From Microbacterium testaceum (GTDB lineage: Bacteria > Actinomycetota > Actinomycetes > Actinomycetales > Microbacteriaceae): a stretch of 64,000 nucleotides of DNA. The DNA lies in contig NZ_CP121699.1 in the NCBI RefSeq assembly GCF_029761935.1, positions 3,038,001 to 3,102,000 of the forward strand. Reading direction: 5' to 3'. Positions 8,130 through 16,281 of this stretch are shown one piece after another (position 1 is the stretch's first letter; the number at the start of each line of letters is the position of its first letter). A model generated the notes under the pieces. That model did not search any database, was not told the origin of the DNA, and saw only the letters and a program-made list of their open reading frames with translations. Both the position numbers and the translations under genes were made by a program.

Positions 8130-9323
8130 TCAGGCGCGGCCGCGCAGGATCAGGTGCCAGTACACCCACGGCAGGATGCGTCGATCCGCGAGCCACGACA
8201 GTCGCCGCTCGCGGTAGAGCGAGCGCCAGAACGGCACCGTCGGCTGCAGTCGGCCCCTCCGGTCGAATTCTGCGAACACGACGGTGCCGCGCGAGACGGT
8301 GAAGGGGACGACGCTGTAACCGTTGTATTTCGCGGAGGGCGCACGCCCCGCCATCGCGGCCTTCATGTTCTTCACGAGCGCCTTCGCCTGCTGTCTGATC
8401 GCTCCTCCCGAGCGTCGGGTCGCGACGGTCGCTGCGTCGCCCACGGCCCAGATCTGCGGGTGGCGCACGTGCTGCAAGGTCTCGGGATCCACATCGACGA
8501 AGCCATGCGGATCGTCGGATGCCGCCAGCCCGCTGCCCGCGATCCACTCCGGCGCCCGCTGTGGGGGGACCGCGTGCAGGACGTCGTACGCCATCGTTTC
8601 CTCGGTGTCGCCCCGGCCGATGACGAGCGTGCGGGAGTCGGCATCCACCCGTCGGAGATCCTGGCTATACCGCACCTCGATGCCGTACTCGTCGAGCTTG
8701 CGGCGAAGCTCGTCGTCGATCGCCGGGACCCCGAAGGGGACGGGGTCGGGGCAGACGAACACGACGCGGATGTCGTCGCGCACCCCGATCGCCCGCCACC
8801 AGTCGCACGCGAGGTACATGGGCTTCTGCGCGGCTGCTCCGCAGGAGGCGGGTTCGGGCGGCTGTGTGAAGACGACCGTCCCGGAGCGCAGGTCGCGCAG
8901 CACGGGGGAGGCCTTCGCGGCGAGCCGGTAGTCGTAGTTCGAGATTCCGGTGGGGGCGGCCATGGCCTCGGGGAGACCGGGGACCTGTTCCCAGGCCATG
9001 CGCATTCCCGCACAGACGACGAGCTGGTCGTAGTCGATCCGCCCGCCCGAGACGAGGTGCACGCGCCGGGCGTCGGCATCCACCGTGAAGGCCTCATCGC
9101 GCAGCCACCGCACTCCCGGAGGGATGACGTCGGCCTGCGGCCGCGAGGCTTCGGACGCGCGCGCGGTGCCTCCGGCGATGTGCGATTGGAGAGGGGCGAA
9201 GACGTGGGTCGTGCGCGGCTCGATCACGGTGATCTCGCCGAGGCGCGCGCGGTGCAGGCGCCCGGCGACGGACAGGCCGGCGTTTCCGCCGCCGATCACG
9301 ACGATGCGCGGGGAGTCGGTCAT
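8130..9323 (-). CDS. SQR-like FAD-dependent NAD(P)/quinone oxidoreductase
   Basis: 397-residue flavoprotein of the sulfide:quinone reductase/NDH-2 group. The FAD fold starts at once (RIVVIGGGNAGLSVAGRL). ATAV-type and QIWAVGDAATV near residue 300 complete the FAD site. ASCGAAAQKPMYLACDW matches the SQR segment with its first redox Cys. In the later segment, where SQRs have GY(S/T)SCPL, this protein has GYSVVPF, so a key Cys is absent. It may not oxidise sulfide. Start ATG 9323 follows GAGAGGATCCCCC; the longer N-terminal reading is not needed. Confidence 0.82.
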   Translation of the reverse strand: MTDSPRIVVIGGGNAGLSVAGRLHRARLGEITVIEPRTTHVFAPLQSHIAGGTARASEASRPQADVIPPGVRWLRDEAFTVDADARRVHLVSGGRIDYDQLVVCAGMRMAWEQVPGLPEAMAAPTGISNYDYRLAAKASPVLRDLRSGTVVFTQPPEPASCGAAAQKPMYLACDWWRAIGVRDDIRVVFVCPDPVPFGVPAIDDELRRKLDEYGIEVRYSQDLRRVDADSRTLVIGRGDTEETMAYDVLHAVPPQRAPEWIAGSGLAASDDPHGFVDVDPETLQHVRHPQIWAVGDAATVATRRSGGAIRQQAKALVKNMKAAMAGRAPSAKYNGYSVVPFTVSRGTVVFAEFDRRGRLQPTVPFWRSLYRERRLSWLADRRILPWVYWHLILRGRA

Positions 9324-9408
9324 GGGGGATCCTCTCGTCTCCCTCACCGTGGGGCCTCGAGCGGCGTGCGGCCAGCGCCTTGACACCCGACGCTCCGCGT
9401 CCGACGCG

Positions 9409-9735
9409 TCAGGCGAAGGACTCCGGCGGGGCGGCGTCTTCGGCGGGCTCGGGCACGACGTAGAGCCCGGTGGGCGAGTTCGCCGTCGACATGAGGGCCT
9501 CGAGCCACGCGCGGTTCAGGGTCGGGGGTCGTCCTCCGTTGAAGGTGAAGACCAGGTTCGAGCGCGGGTGGACCCACACCGAGGTGCGGCCGCCTCCCGT
9601 GCTGATGTCGTCCTTCCACACGAAGGAGAACGGTTCGCCCCGTCGCAGCTTGTTGCCGACGACGACCTGCAGGTGTGCGACAAGACGGTCTTCGAAGTCG
9701 TTGCGAACGCAGCTCTCGTAGATGAACGTGCCCAA
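9409..9735 (-). CDS. DUF7882-like small protein (often mislabelled ATP-dependent DNA ligase)
   Basis: 108-residue protein, (M)GTFIYESCVRNDFEDRLVAHLQVV, then KLRRGEPFSFVWKDD, TSVWVHPRSNLVF and LNRAWLEALMSTANSPTG. I recognise this layout as a small Microbacteriaceae family annotated as DUF7882 or wrongly as DNA ligase; its function is unknown. The start is an unusual TTG at 9735, chosen because GAGAGGACC sits just upstream and the family starts with GT(L/F)IY. It lies downstream of the AraC remnant on the same strand. Confidence 0.75.
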   Translation of the reverse strand: MGTFIYESCVRNDFEDRLVAHLQVVVGNKLRRGEPFSFVWKDDISTGGGRTSVWVHPRSNLVFTFNGGRPPTLNRAWLEALMSTANSPTGLYVVPEPAEDAAPPESFA

Positions 9736-9850
9736 CGTGGTCCTCTCGCGGGCACCGTGCCCGCTCCGCTTTTCACTGTGCATTCGCTGTGTGCGATCGG
9801 GCACGGCCCGGCACGCCGCGCGCAACGACGAGACCGAAGGCGTTACGGCG

Positions 9851-10323
9851 TCAGAACATGCGCGCGACCTGCGCGGGGTTCCGCCCGTAGTGATCGCGGT
9901 GGTAGCGCGCGAAGCGCGAGGCGCTTGAGAAGCCCCACCGCCGGGCCACCTCGGCGACCGATACCGGGACGCCCGCGCGCAACGCCTCGTGCGCGCCGAC
10001 GACGCGGACCAGGCGCAGATACTCCATCGGCGTCGTGTCGAGCGCGCGGCGGAACGCGTGCTGGAGCCCGCGGGAGGAGATCCCGGATGCCACGGCGATG
10101 TCCTCGAGCGTGAGAGGTTCCTTCGCGTGCGCCTCGATGTGGGCGATCGCGCGGCGCACGGTGCGCGGGGCGGCCCTGCGCTGGTGCGAGCGTTGCAGGG
10201 CGTCGACGTAGACGACACCCGCTGCGGGTCCACGCGCTCCAGTCGTGCGCTCGGCACGAAGCGCTGCCAGACGCGCTCTACGTCGTCGATTCCGCGCGAG
10301 CGGACCGTCAGCCTGTCAGCCAT
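9851..10323 (-). pseudogene. AraC-family regulator with large internal deletion
   Basis: ATG 10323 has a good GGAGGAA site and encodes about 35 residues (VRSRGIDDVERVWQRFVPSARL) that match the N terminus of the intact AraC regulator at 21170. The remaining coding signal is in another frame. From about nt 10225 it reads VVYVDALQRSHQRR and then the complete double HTH (LTLEDIAVASGISSRGLQHAFRRAL to RRWGFSSASRFARYHRDHYG), ending at 9851. Relative to the 311-residue homologue some 170-190 central residues are missing and the join is out of frame. A GTG at 10159 could still yield a free 102-residue HTH domain. Confidence 0.75.
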
Positions 10324-10480
10324 GGTGTTCCTCCCGCCGCGGCGAGGGGCGGCATCCCGTCTCTTCCCCGTACGAAGGCGGGGACGTGCGTGTCAAGGGG
10401 CGGGGTCGCGGGCGGTGCGCCCCGTTTGATGAGGGGACCGCTGATCCCGGCGGTGACGTGCGTCCCACGAAAGGACCCCC

Positions 10481-10840
10481 ATGAGCGACGCTTCGATCGA
10501 CCCGACCCCCGACGCGACGACCCCGGCCGCCGACGTGGGTATCGCGGGCGTGCAGCCCCTGCGCGACGGCGACACCTCCATCGAGCCCGACCCGACGCTC
10601 GACCCCGCGCAGGCGGAGTGGGACGCCACGACGGCCCTCGACGAGGGTGCCGACCCCGACGACATCAACCCGGCGACCGCGACGGGCGCCGACCCGGCGG
10701 AGATCCCCGCCGATGACAGCGACATCCCGCTCGAGGACATCCACCCCGAGTCCACCGGCACCGACTCCCAGGGCATGGACCCGGGCGTGGTCGAACTCGG
10801 CGAAGAAGGCCAGGGCGATCTCGCTCCCGAAGACCTCTGA
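10481..10840 (+). CDS. Small acidic protein of unknown function
   Basis: 119 residues, very rich in Asp, Pro, Ala and Glu (for example GADPDDINPATATGADPAEIP), with no Cys and no membrane segment. It is likely disordered or extended. The ATG follows GAAAGGACCCCC. The third-position GC pattern supports coding and it ends at a clear terminator. Similar short acidic proteins are common near stress genes in Microbacterium. Function not recognised. Confidence 0.65.
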   Translation: MSDASIDPTPDATTPAADVGIAGVQPLRDGDTSIEPDPTLDPAQAEWDATTALDEGADPDDINPATATGADPAEIPADDSDIPLEDIHPESTGTDSQGMDPGVVELGEEGQGDLAPEDL

Positions 10841-10851
10841 CCCACCCTCGA

Positions 10852-10884
10852 AAGCCCCGGGCCCGTTCGCGACGCCCGGGGCTT
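10852..10884 (+). terminator. Intrinsic terminator after acidic protein gene
   Basis: AAGCCCCGGGC (10852-10862) pairs with GCCCGGGGCTT (10874-10884). It starts 12 nt after the stop codon. Confidence 0.8.
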
Positions 10885-11004
10885 CGCTGCGTCCCTCGCG
10901 CACGCGGCGACGGACGGGCGGGGCACCGCGGCACTCTCCGATCGCGCGGGCGCAAAGGCCAGACCCTTGACAAGCGACGTCGTCATCGCGCCCAGGCGCG
11001 CGAA

Positions 11005-11030
11005 AGGGGCGGCCCCGCAGGACCGCCCCT
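11005..11030 (-). terminator. Terminator of the hsp20 gene
   Basis: AGGGGCGG and CCGCCCCT arms with a 10-nt loop, ending 14 nt beyond the hsp20 stop on the minus strand. The TTTCG run follows in the direction of transcription. Confidence 0.65.
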
Positions 11031-11043
11031 CGAGATCGCGCCG

Positions 11044-11499
11044 TTACTGCTCGATCAGCTGAGGCGTGCTCTCGTGCGCCTCGATGACGCCGTCGCGCTC
11101 GTCGGTCGAGACGGCGATGCGGCGGGGCTTCGCCTTCTCGCTGACGGGGATCGTCACGCTCAGCACGCCGTTGCGGTACGACGCGCTGATGCCGTCGGTG
11201 TCGATGCCCTGGCCGAGGTTGAGCTGGCGGACGAACGACGCCGTCTCGCGCTCACGCGTGATCCACTTGACGCCTTCGCCCGAGCCGAGGGTGCGCTCGG
11301 CGCGAATGGTGAGCAGCTGGCCGTCGACGTCGATGTCGACCGAGCCGGGGTCGACACCGGGCAGGTCTGCGGCCAGCACGTAGTGGTCGCCGTCGCGGTA
11401 GAGGTCCATCGGCATCCGTCGCGGACCACCGCCGCGGCGGGCGTCGAGGAGCGTCGACGCGAGGCGGTCGAGGTCGCGGAAGGGGTCGTAGGTGGCCAT
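11044..11499 (-). CDS. Hsp20/alpha-crystallin small heat-shock protein
   Basis: 151-residue small heat-shock protein that binds unfolding proteins without ATP. The alpha-crystallin domain spans about residues 38-135 (HYVLAADLPGVDPGSVDIDVDGQLL, LNLGQGIDTDGISASYRNGVLSVTIPV). It keeps the GVL motif and ends in a polar tail where an IXI-like anchor would sit. Start ATG 11499 is preceded by AAAAGGAGAACGACC. The upstream region holds both a HAIR-like and a CIRCE element, so heat-shock control by HspR and HrcA is likely. Confidence 0.93.
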   Translation of the reverse strand: MATYDPFRDLDRLASTLLDARRGGGPRRMPMDLYRDGDHYVLAADLPGVDPGSVDIDVDGQLLTIRAERTLGSGEGVKWITRERETASFVRQLNLGQGIDTDGISASYRNGVLSVTIPVSEKAKPRRIAVSTDERDGVIEAHESTPQLIEQ

Positions 11500-11552
11500 G
11501 GTCGTTCTCCTTTTCGATCGGTCGGGACTCGGCATCCCGGATGTTCTGTGAA

Positions 11553-11573
11553 GTTGAGTCGGTACGGCTCAAC
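11553..11573. promoter_or_regulatory. HAIR-like HspR operator
   Basis: GTTGAGT (11553-11559), 7-nt spacer, GCTCAAC (11567-11573). This matches the architecture of HAIR (CTTGAGT-N7-ACTCAAG), the HspR site of actinobacteria, with a few substitutions. It lies 54-74 nt upstream of the hsp20 ATG. Confidence 0.75.
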
Positions 11574-11583
11574 TGCACTCAGA

Positions 11584-11610
11584 TTAGCACTCACCCTTGG
11601 AGAGTGCCAA
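11584..11610. promoter_or_regulatory. CIRCE element (HrcA operator)
   Basis: TTAGCACTC (11584-11592), 9-nt spacer, GAGTGCCAA (11602-11610). This differs from consensus TTAGCACTC-N9-GAGTGCTAA at one position of the second arm. It is 11 bp from the HAIR-like site, in front of hsp20. Confidence 0.88.
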
Positions 11611-11743
11611 GACTCGGGCGCGCGATTGTGGCCCACGTCGCGGCGCCCCACAATCCCCGCGCGTGAAGGGCGGAAACAGACGTTTCGTAGCCCTCACGCG
11701 CCCCCGGTCACCCGGCCATCCCCCCGGCGCCGTGAGGAGAGAC

Positions 11744-12624
11744 ATGTACTTCCACCGGCAAGAACCGCCGACTCCGCCACCCCCGACAAGCCCGACGCGG
11801 TCTACGCCCGCAAACTCCAGGAGGTGCTCGGCGGGCAGTACGGCGAGATCTCCGTCGCGATGCAATACCAGTTCCAGGCCTGGAACATGCACATGCCCGG
11901 CAAGTACCGCGACCTGGTGTTCGGCATCGGCGCGGAGGAGATGGGCCACGTCGAGATGCTCGCGATCATGATCGCCCAGCTGCTCGAGAAGTCGCCGCTC
12001 GGGATCACCGAGGAGGCCGTGCAGGACGACCCGACCGTGGCGGCCGTGATCGGCGGCACCGACATCCAGCACGGGATCGTCGCGGGCGCCGGCGCGCGCC
12101 CCGTCGATTCCAACGGCAACCCGTGGCAGGGGAGCTTCATCACCGCGAGCGGCAATCTGCTCGCCGACTTCACCGCGAACGCGAACGCCGAGATGCAGGG
12201 CCGTGTGCAGGTCGCGCGGCTCTATCACCAGACCGACGACCACGGCGTGAAAGATCTGCTCGCCTTCCTGCTGGCGCGCGACACGATGCACCAGAACCAG
12301 TGGGCAGCGGCCGCCGCCGAGTTGCAGGCCGAGGGCTACGAGAAGCTCCCCGTGCTCAGCAACTTCCCCCTCGACAAGGAGGACCGCGACGTGGCGTACC
12401 AGTACATCAACTTCAGCGACGGCGCCCAGGCCGGCGACGGCACGTGGGCCTCGGGCCCGACCCCCGACGGCAGGGGCGAGTTCACCTACCTGCCCGAGCC
12501 CCCCGCGGGCGTGCCCATGCCCCCGCCCACCAAGCCCGACGTGCGGTTCTACGGGACGACCGAGCTGCCGAACACGCTCGAGAAGCTCGCCGGGCGCGCG
12601 CAGGACGCGCTGAACAAGGAATGA
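11744..12624 (+). CDS. Manganese (non-heme) catalase, 5' end frameshifted
   Basis: Dimanganese catalase that dismutates H2O2. Metal ligands are visible: Glu in GEISVAMQYQFQAWN, Glu-Glu-x-x-His in GAEEMGHVEML, a Glu in NANAEMQGRV, and His in ARDTMHQNQW. The ATG 11744 with perfect GAGGAGA encodes MYFHRQE, the expected N terminus, but is one frame off from the body, which begins PDKPDAVYARKLQEVLGGQYG. Adding one base near 11767-11775 would join them. The body frame has no ATG, GTG or TTG just upstream, so this is a real frameshift or a sequencing error. The stop overlaps the next ATG. Confidence 0.82.
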
Positions 12625-13006
12625 GCGGGACGGATGCCGCGACGCCGGGGCCCTCGACGGTCTCGGCGCCGCGGAGCGGGGCGAGCTTCCCCGCGATGCG
12701 AGCGGCCAAGGTGCCTCGGGCGATCGTGGCGGGGCCGTACGGGCACCCGTTCCACCCGGTGGCGGTGACCATCCCCATCGGGGCCTGGTCGTCGAGCCTG
12801 GTGTTCGATCTGCTCAGCCTGGCCGCCGACGATCCGCGTGGATTCGCGCAAGGCTCGCGCTGGCTCATCGCCATCGGGCTCGGGGGAGCCGTGGGCGCCT
12901 CGGTGCTCGGGCTGCTCGACATGTCGCGCATCCCGAAGGGCACCCCCGCTCACCGCACGGCGCTCGCGAGAACACGCAGCGAGAGGGCTTCGAGACCGCA
13001 GCCTGA
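12621..13006 (+). pseudogene. DUF2231-like membrane protein, apparently internally deleted
   Basis: ATG 12621 overlaps the catalase stop (ATGA). The first 115 residues are good DUF2231: GPYGHPFHPVAVTIPIGAW, then two membrane helices, then LLDMSRIPKGTPAHRTAL. Normally further helices follow. Here the frame continues instead into an Arg-rich tail that runs through the downstream terminator to 13130. In another frame the next bases read ARENTQREGFETAA and stop at 13004-13006, a credible family C terminus just before the terminator. The simplest reading is an out-of-frame deletion near nt 12965 that removed the last helices. Confidence 0.55.
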
Positions 13007-13017
13007 AGCTGTCCACG

Positions 13018-13047
13018 GGACCCCGGATGCCATGGCATCCGGGGTCC
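13018..13047. terminator. Perfect 30-bp palindromic terminator
   Basis: A perfect palindrome whose half-site is GGACCCCGGATGCCA, followed by TTCCC. It lies between the DUF2231 gene and the convergent SDR gene. Each half contains the genome-frequent heptamer GGATGCC/GGCATCC. Confidence 0.8.
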
Positions 13048-13059
13048 TTCCCGGTCTGG

Positions 13060-13950
13060 TCAGCGCGGGCGGCGCAGCGGGATGCGCGACCAGCCCCCGC
13101 TCACCGCGCCGGGGTCGTGCTGCGGGGTGAGCACCGCTCCGGTGGTCGCTGCGGCGGGGCGACGGCGCAGCCCCAGGGCATGCTGCAGCGCACGGATGAA
13201 GCGGTCGTACACGCGCGGAGCGAAGAACTGCAGGGGGCGGGTCACGAACTGCGCGGCTCCCACCCCGACCTCGTGTCGGGGTCCTCGCGCCACCCGCACG
13301 ATGGCCCGGGCGACGCGGTCGGCCGACACCACCGGCGGGAGCGGGAAGGGCGTGCGCCCCGTCGAATTGGCGGCGCGCTGGTAGATGGGCGTGTCGATGC
13401 TCGCCGGGAGCACGATCTTCACCCGGATGCCGCGATGAGCGAGCATCTCCTGCCGCAGCGACCGCGTGAACCCGAGCAGTCCGTGCTTGGCGGCGACGTA
13501 GGACGAGACGTACGGGCCCGCCACCTGCGAGTACAGGGAGCCGACGAAGACGATCGTGCCCCGGCCCGCCGCGCGGAAATGGGGGATGACGGCGCGGGCC
13601 GCGCGCATGTGCCCGGTGAGGTTCGTCTCGATGACGCGGTCGCGCACCTCGTCGGGGGTGTCCTCGACAGAGCCGTACGAGAAGACGGAGGCGGAGGCGA
13701 CCCACACGTCGATCCGCCCGAACCGCATCAGAGCGAGGTCCGCAGCGCGCCGGGGGCCATCGGCGCGGGCGAGGTCGATCGACGCCGTCTGCACCTCGGC
13801 GCCGCGGGCTCGGCACTCCGCCGCGGCCGACGCGAGCGCCTCATCGTCTCGGGCCACCAGCACGAGACGCGCCCCCGCTCGGGCGAAACGCAGTGCGGTG
13901 GCACGGCCGATCCCGCGGGATCCTCCAGTGATGACGACGACCTGGGGCAT
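13060..13950 (-). CDS. Short-chain dehydrogenase/reductase
   Basis: 296-residue SDR. The NAD(P) motif is TGGSRGIGRATAL (residues 8-20). The catalytic Ser is in FVGSLYS and the Tyr/Lys pair in SSYVAAKHG near residue 150. An RFARAGARLVLVARDDEAL segment suggests NADP(H). The extended C-terminal part (residues 200-296) is rich in Arg. It is divergent from the UbiA gene, so it may or may not belong to the adjacent polyketide cluster. The substrate is not evident. Confidence 0.88.
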   Translation of the reverse strand: MPQVVVITGGSRGIGRATALRFARAGARLVLVARDDEALASAAAECRARGAEVQTASIDLARADGPRRAADLALMRFGRIDVWVASASVFSYGSVEDTPDEVRDRVIETNLTGHMRAARAVIPHFRAAGRGTIVFVGSLYSQVAGPYVSSYVAAKHGLLGFTRSLRQEMLAHRGIRVKIVLPASIDTPIYQRAANSTGRTPFPLPPVVSADRVARAIVRVARGPRHEVGVGAAQFVTRPLQFFAPRVYDRFIRALQHALGLRRRPAAATTGAVLTPQHDPGAVSGGWSRIPLRRPR

Positions 13951-14187
13951 CGGGGCTCCTCGAGGCTTGTGCGGAACGCTGCTGCCCCGGCTGTCGCGAC
14001 GGTAGGCGGCGACGGGTCGGATGCCGCGGGGGTTGACGGACGGCGGCAGCCACCGGCGCGTGCACGACGGCGGGCCGCGCGGTCGACACGCCGTCCCCGG
14101 ATGCCGGTCCGCGGCGCGTCGTGGGAGATTCCGCCGCTATGCACGACGGAGGCCGGCGAACCGCCGCCGCGCGGTAGCGTCGGACGC

Positions 14188-15015
14188 GTGACGGATAGCG
14201 TGACCCCGAGGTCGCCCCTGCGGGCCCTGTGGGGCGCGACCCACCCCGGGCCCACGCTCGTCGTGACCGTCCTGTCGCTCGCCCTGGGCGTCGCCGCGGG
14301 ACTCGAGACCTGGCGCCTCGCGGTGCTGGTCGCCGCGGTCTTCGCCGGTCAGGTCTCGGTCGGTCTCTCGAACGACGCGATCGACGGTGCCCGCGACGCC
14401 GCGGTCGGACGCACCGACAAGCCCATCGCCGGGGGAGCGGTCACCCCGGAGCGCGCGCTCGCGGTGGCCGTGGCATCCGCGATCCTCGCCGTCGTGCTGT
14501 CGCTGCCGCTCGGACCAGGCCTCGTCGCTGCTCACGCCGTCGCTCTCGCCTCGGCCTGGGCCTATAATGCGGGGCTCAAGTCGACGCCCGTCTCGATTGC
14601 GCCTTTCGTGCTGAGCTTCGGACTCTTCCCCTCGTTCGCGACCCTGTCCCTTTCGCCGCCGATGCTCGCCGCGTGGTGGGCGTCGCTGGCGGGGGCGGCC
14701 CTCGGTGCCGCCGTCCACCTGACCAACGTCGTCCGCGATCTCGACGACGACCGCCGCACGGGGGTGCGGGGCCTGCCGCACCGACTGGGCGCGCGCCGTT
14801 CCGTGGTGCTCGCGGCGGTGGGGATCGCCGCCGGGGCGCTCGCCGTCTTCTTCGGGACGGATGCCACGGCCCTCGGCGTCGCCTTCTTCGTCGCCGTCCT
14901 CGCGCTCGCCGTCGGCGCCGCGGTGCTGGTGTTCGTGCGCCCTCCCGGGCGCGCGGTGTTCCAACTCACGATGCTCGCCGCCCTGGTGCTGGCCGCCCAG
15001 CTCGTGGCCGCCTGA
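14188..15015 (+). CDS. UbiA-family prenyltransferase
   Basis: 275-residue integral membrane prenyltransferase. Both Asp-rich motifs that bind Mg-prenyl diphosphate are present: NDAIDGARD (about residue 61) and VRDLDDDRRTG (about residue 182). Eight or nine hydrophobic helices fill the rest. The GTG start has TAGCGT seven nt upstream (14175-14180) and no ribosome-binding site, suggesting a leaderless transcript. It converges on the type III PKS operon. Prenylation of the polyketide or an aromatic intermediate is inferred from location; a menaquinone-type role is the alternative. Confidence 0.87.
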   Translation: MTDSVTPRSPLRALWGATHPGPTLVVTVLSLALGVAAGLETWRLAVLVAAVFAGQVSVGLSNDAIDGARDAAVGRTDKPIAGGAVTPERALAVAVASAILAVVLSLPLGPGLVAAHAVALASAWAYNAGLKSTPVSIAPFVLSFGLFPSFATLSLSPPMLAAWWASLAGAALGAAVHLTNVVRDLDDDRRTGVRGLPHRLGARRSVVLAAVGIAAGALAVFFGTDATALGVAFFVAVLALAVGAAVLVFVRPPGRAVFQLTMLAALVLAAQLVAA

Positions 15016-15168
15016 GACTCGGCCGGTCGACGTCGCGGATGAGGCCGGTCGATCGTCGGCCGCGCCCAACGGCGGGCGCCGACCCCGGCACGCCGCGGCA
15101 ACGGCGTCTTCGGCGGCGTGCCGCGCACGGCATCCGCCGCTGTGCACGTCTCCCGCCGGCGCGGCGGC

Positions 15169-16281
15169 TCAGGTCCCGGGTGCCGCCCGGTCGAACCGCA
15201 TCGCGTACGCCCGGGTGAACAGCGCCCCGCCCGTTCCACGCAGGCCCGCGCGCAGCCCCGCGGTACGCACCGCGTGCGCGACGGGGGCGGCGGCCCGACC
15301 GAGCAGGGTGTTGAGGAACGCCAGGCGCGCGGCGTGGCGGGCGGACGCGAGCCGGTCGCGCTCCCAACGGTCCAGGCCCGCCTCGTCGCCCGCGCGGACC
15401 CACGGGGCGAGCAGCGGCGCGAGGGTCAGCGCGTCGAGCAGTCCGAGGTTCATGCCCTGTCCGCCGATCGGGCTCACCTCGTGCGCGGCGTCGCCGACGA
15501 CGATCACCCGGCCCCGACGCAGTGCGGGAGCCACCGCCCGCCGGACGCCGAAGGTCGAGGCGCCCGCGGTGTCGACCTCGAGCCCCGTGCGTCGAGCCAC
15601 GGCGTCGTGGAGGAAGCCCGCGGCATCCGGAACCTCTTCCCGACCCGCCCAGGCGACGAGCCGTCGGCGCCCGCCGGGGAGGGGGAACGATTCGACCACG
15701 CCGTCGCGCTCGAGGTGCACGCGCGCGATCGGTCCGCCCGGCGCGGTGACGTCGGCCATGACGTAGCGGTCGGGGTAGTGGTGGGTGCGCACGGCCCCGT
15801 CGCGGTACACCAGCGAGCGTCCCGCCCATCCGGAGGCCACGACCACGACCTTCGCGCGCAGCTCGCCGCCGCCCGCGACCCCGACCCGCACGCCGCCGCC
15901 GTCCTGTCGCAGCCACTCCACGGTCACGCCGCGCCGCACCGGCGGGGCCAGGGCCGTCAGCACCTCGATCGTGTCGGACTGCGGCAGCGCCGCCACGTAC
16001 GGATGCCGCGCCCGCAGCCGGTCGAAGTGGATCGCGGCGAGCAAGCGCCCGTCGGCCTGCGCCTCTCCGCGGGCGATCCGCACCGCGCGGTCGAGGATCC
16101 CGTCCGTGGCGCCCGAGGCCTCGAGCAGGGCGAGGGCGGGGGAGTGGATGCCGATCGCCCGCGTTCCCGCGCCGACCTCGGTGCGGCGCTCGACGAGGGC
16201 GACGTCGACGCCGCGCGCACGCAGGTCGGCGGCCAACGCCAGTCCCACGGGGCCGGCGCCGACGACGAGGACCTCAGTCAT
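15169..16281 (-). CDS. FAD-dependent monooxygenase/oxidoreductase of the T3PKS operon
   Basis: 370-residue flavoprotein of the PHBH/UbiH-like class. VLVVGAGPVGLALAADLRARG is the N-terminal FAD fold. GRVIVVGDAAHEVSPIGGQGMNLGLLDAL near residue 270 is the second FAD motif of aromatic hydroxylases. ATG 16281 overlaps the methyltransferase end by 8 nt, so the two are co-translated. In the Streptomyces srs operon the flavoprotein hydroxylates the alkylresorcinol ring to a quinone; a similar step is likely here. Confidence 0.88.
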   Translation of the reverse strand: MTEVLVVGAGPVGLALAADLRARGVDVALVERRTEVGAGTRAIGIHSPALALLEASGATDGILDRAVRIARGEAQADGRLLAAIHFDRLRARHPYVAALPQSDTIEVLTALAPPVRRGVTVEWLRQDGGGVRVGVAGGGELRAKVVVVASGWAGRSLVYRDGAVRTHHYPDRYVMADVTAPGGPIARVHLERDGVVESFPLPGGRRRLVAWAGREEVPDAAGFLHDAVARRTGLEVDTAGASTFGVRRAVAPALRRGRVIVVGDAAHEVSPIGGQGMNLGLLDALTLAPLLAPWVRAGDEAGLDRWERDRLASARHAARLAFLNTLLGRAAAPVAHAVRTAGLRAGLRGTGGALFTRAYAMRFDRAAPGT

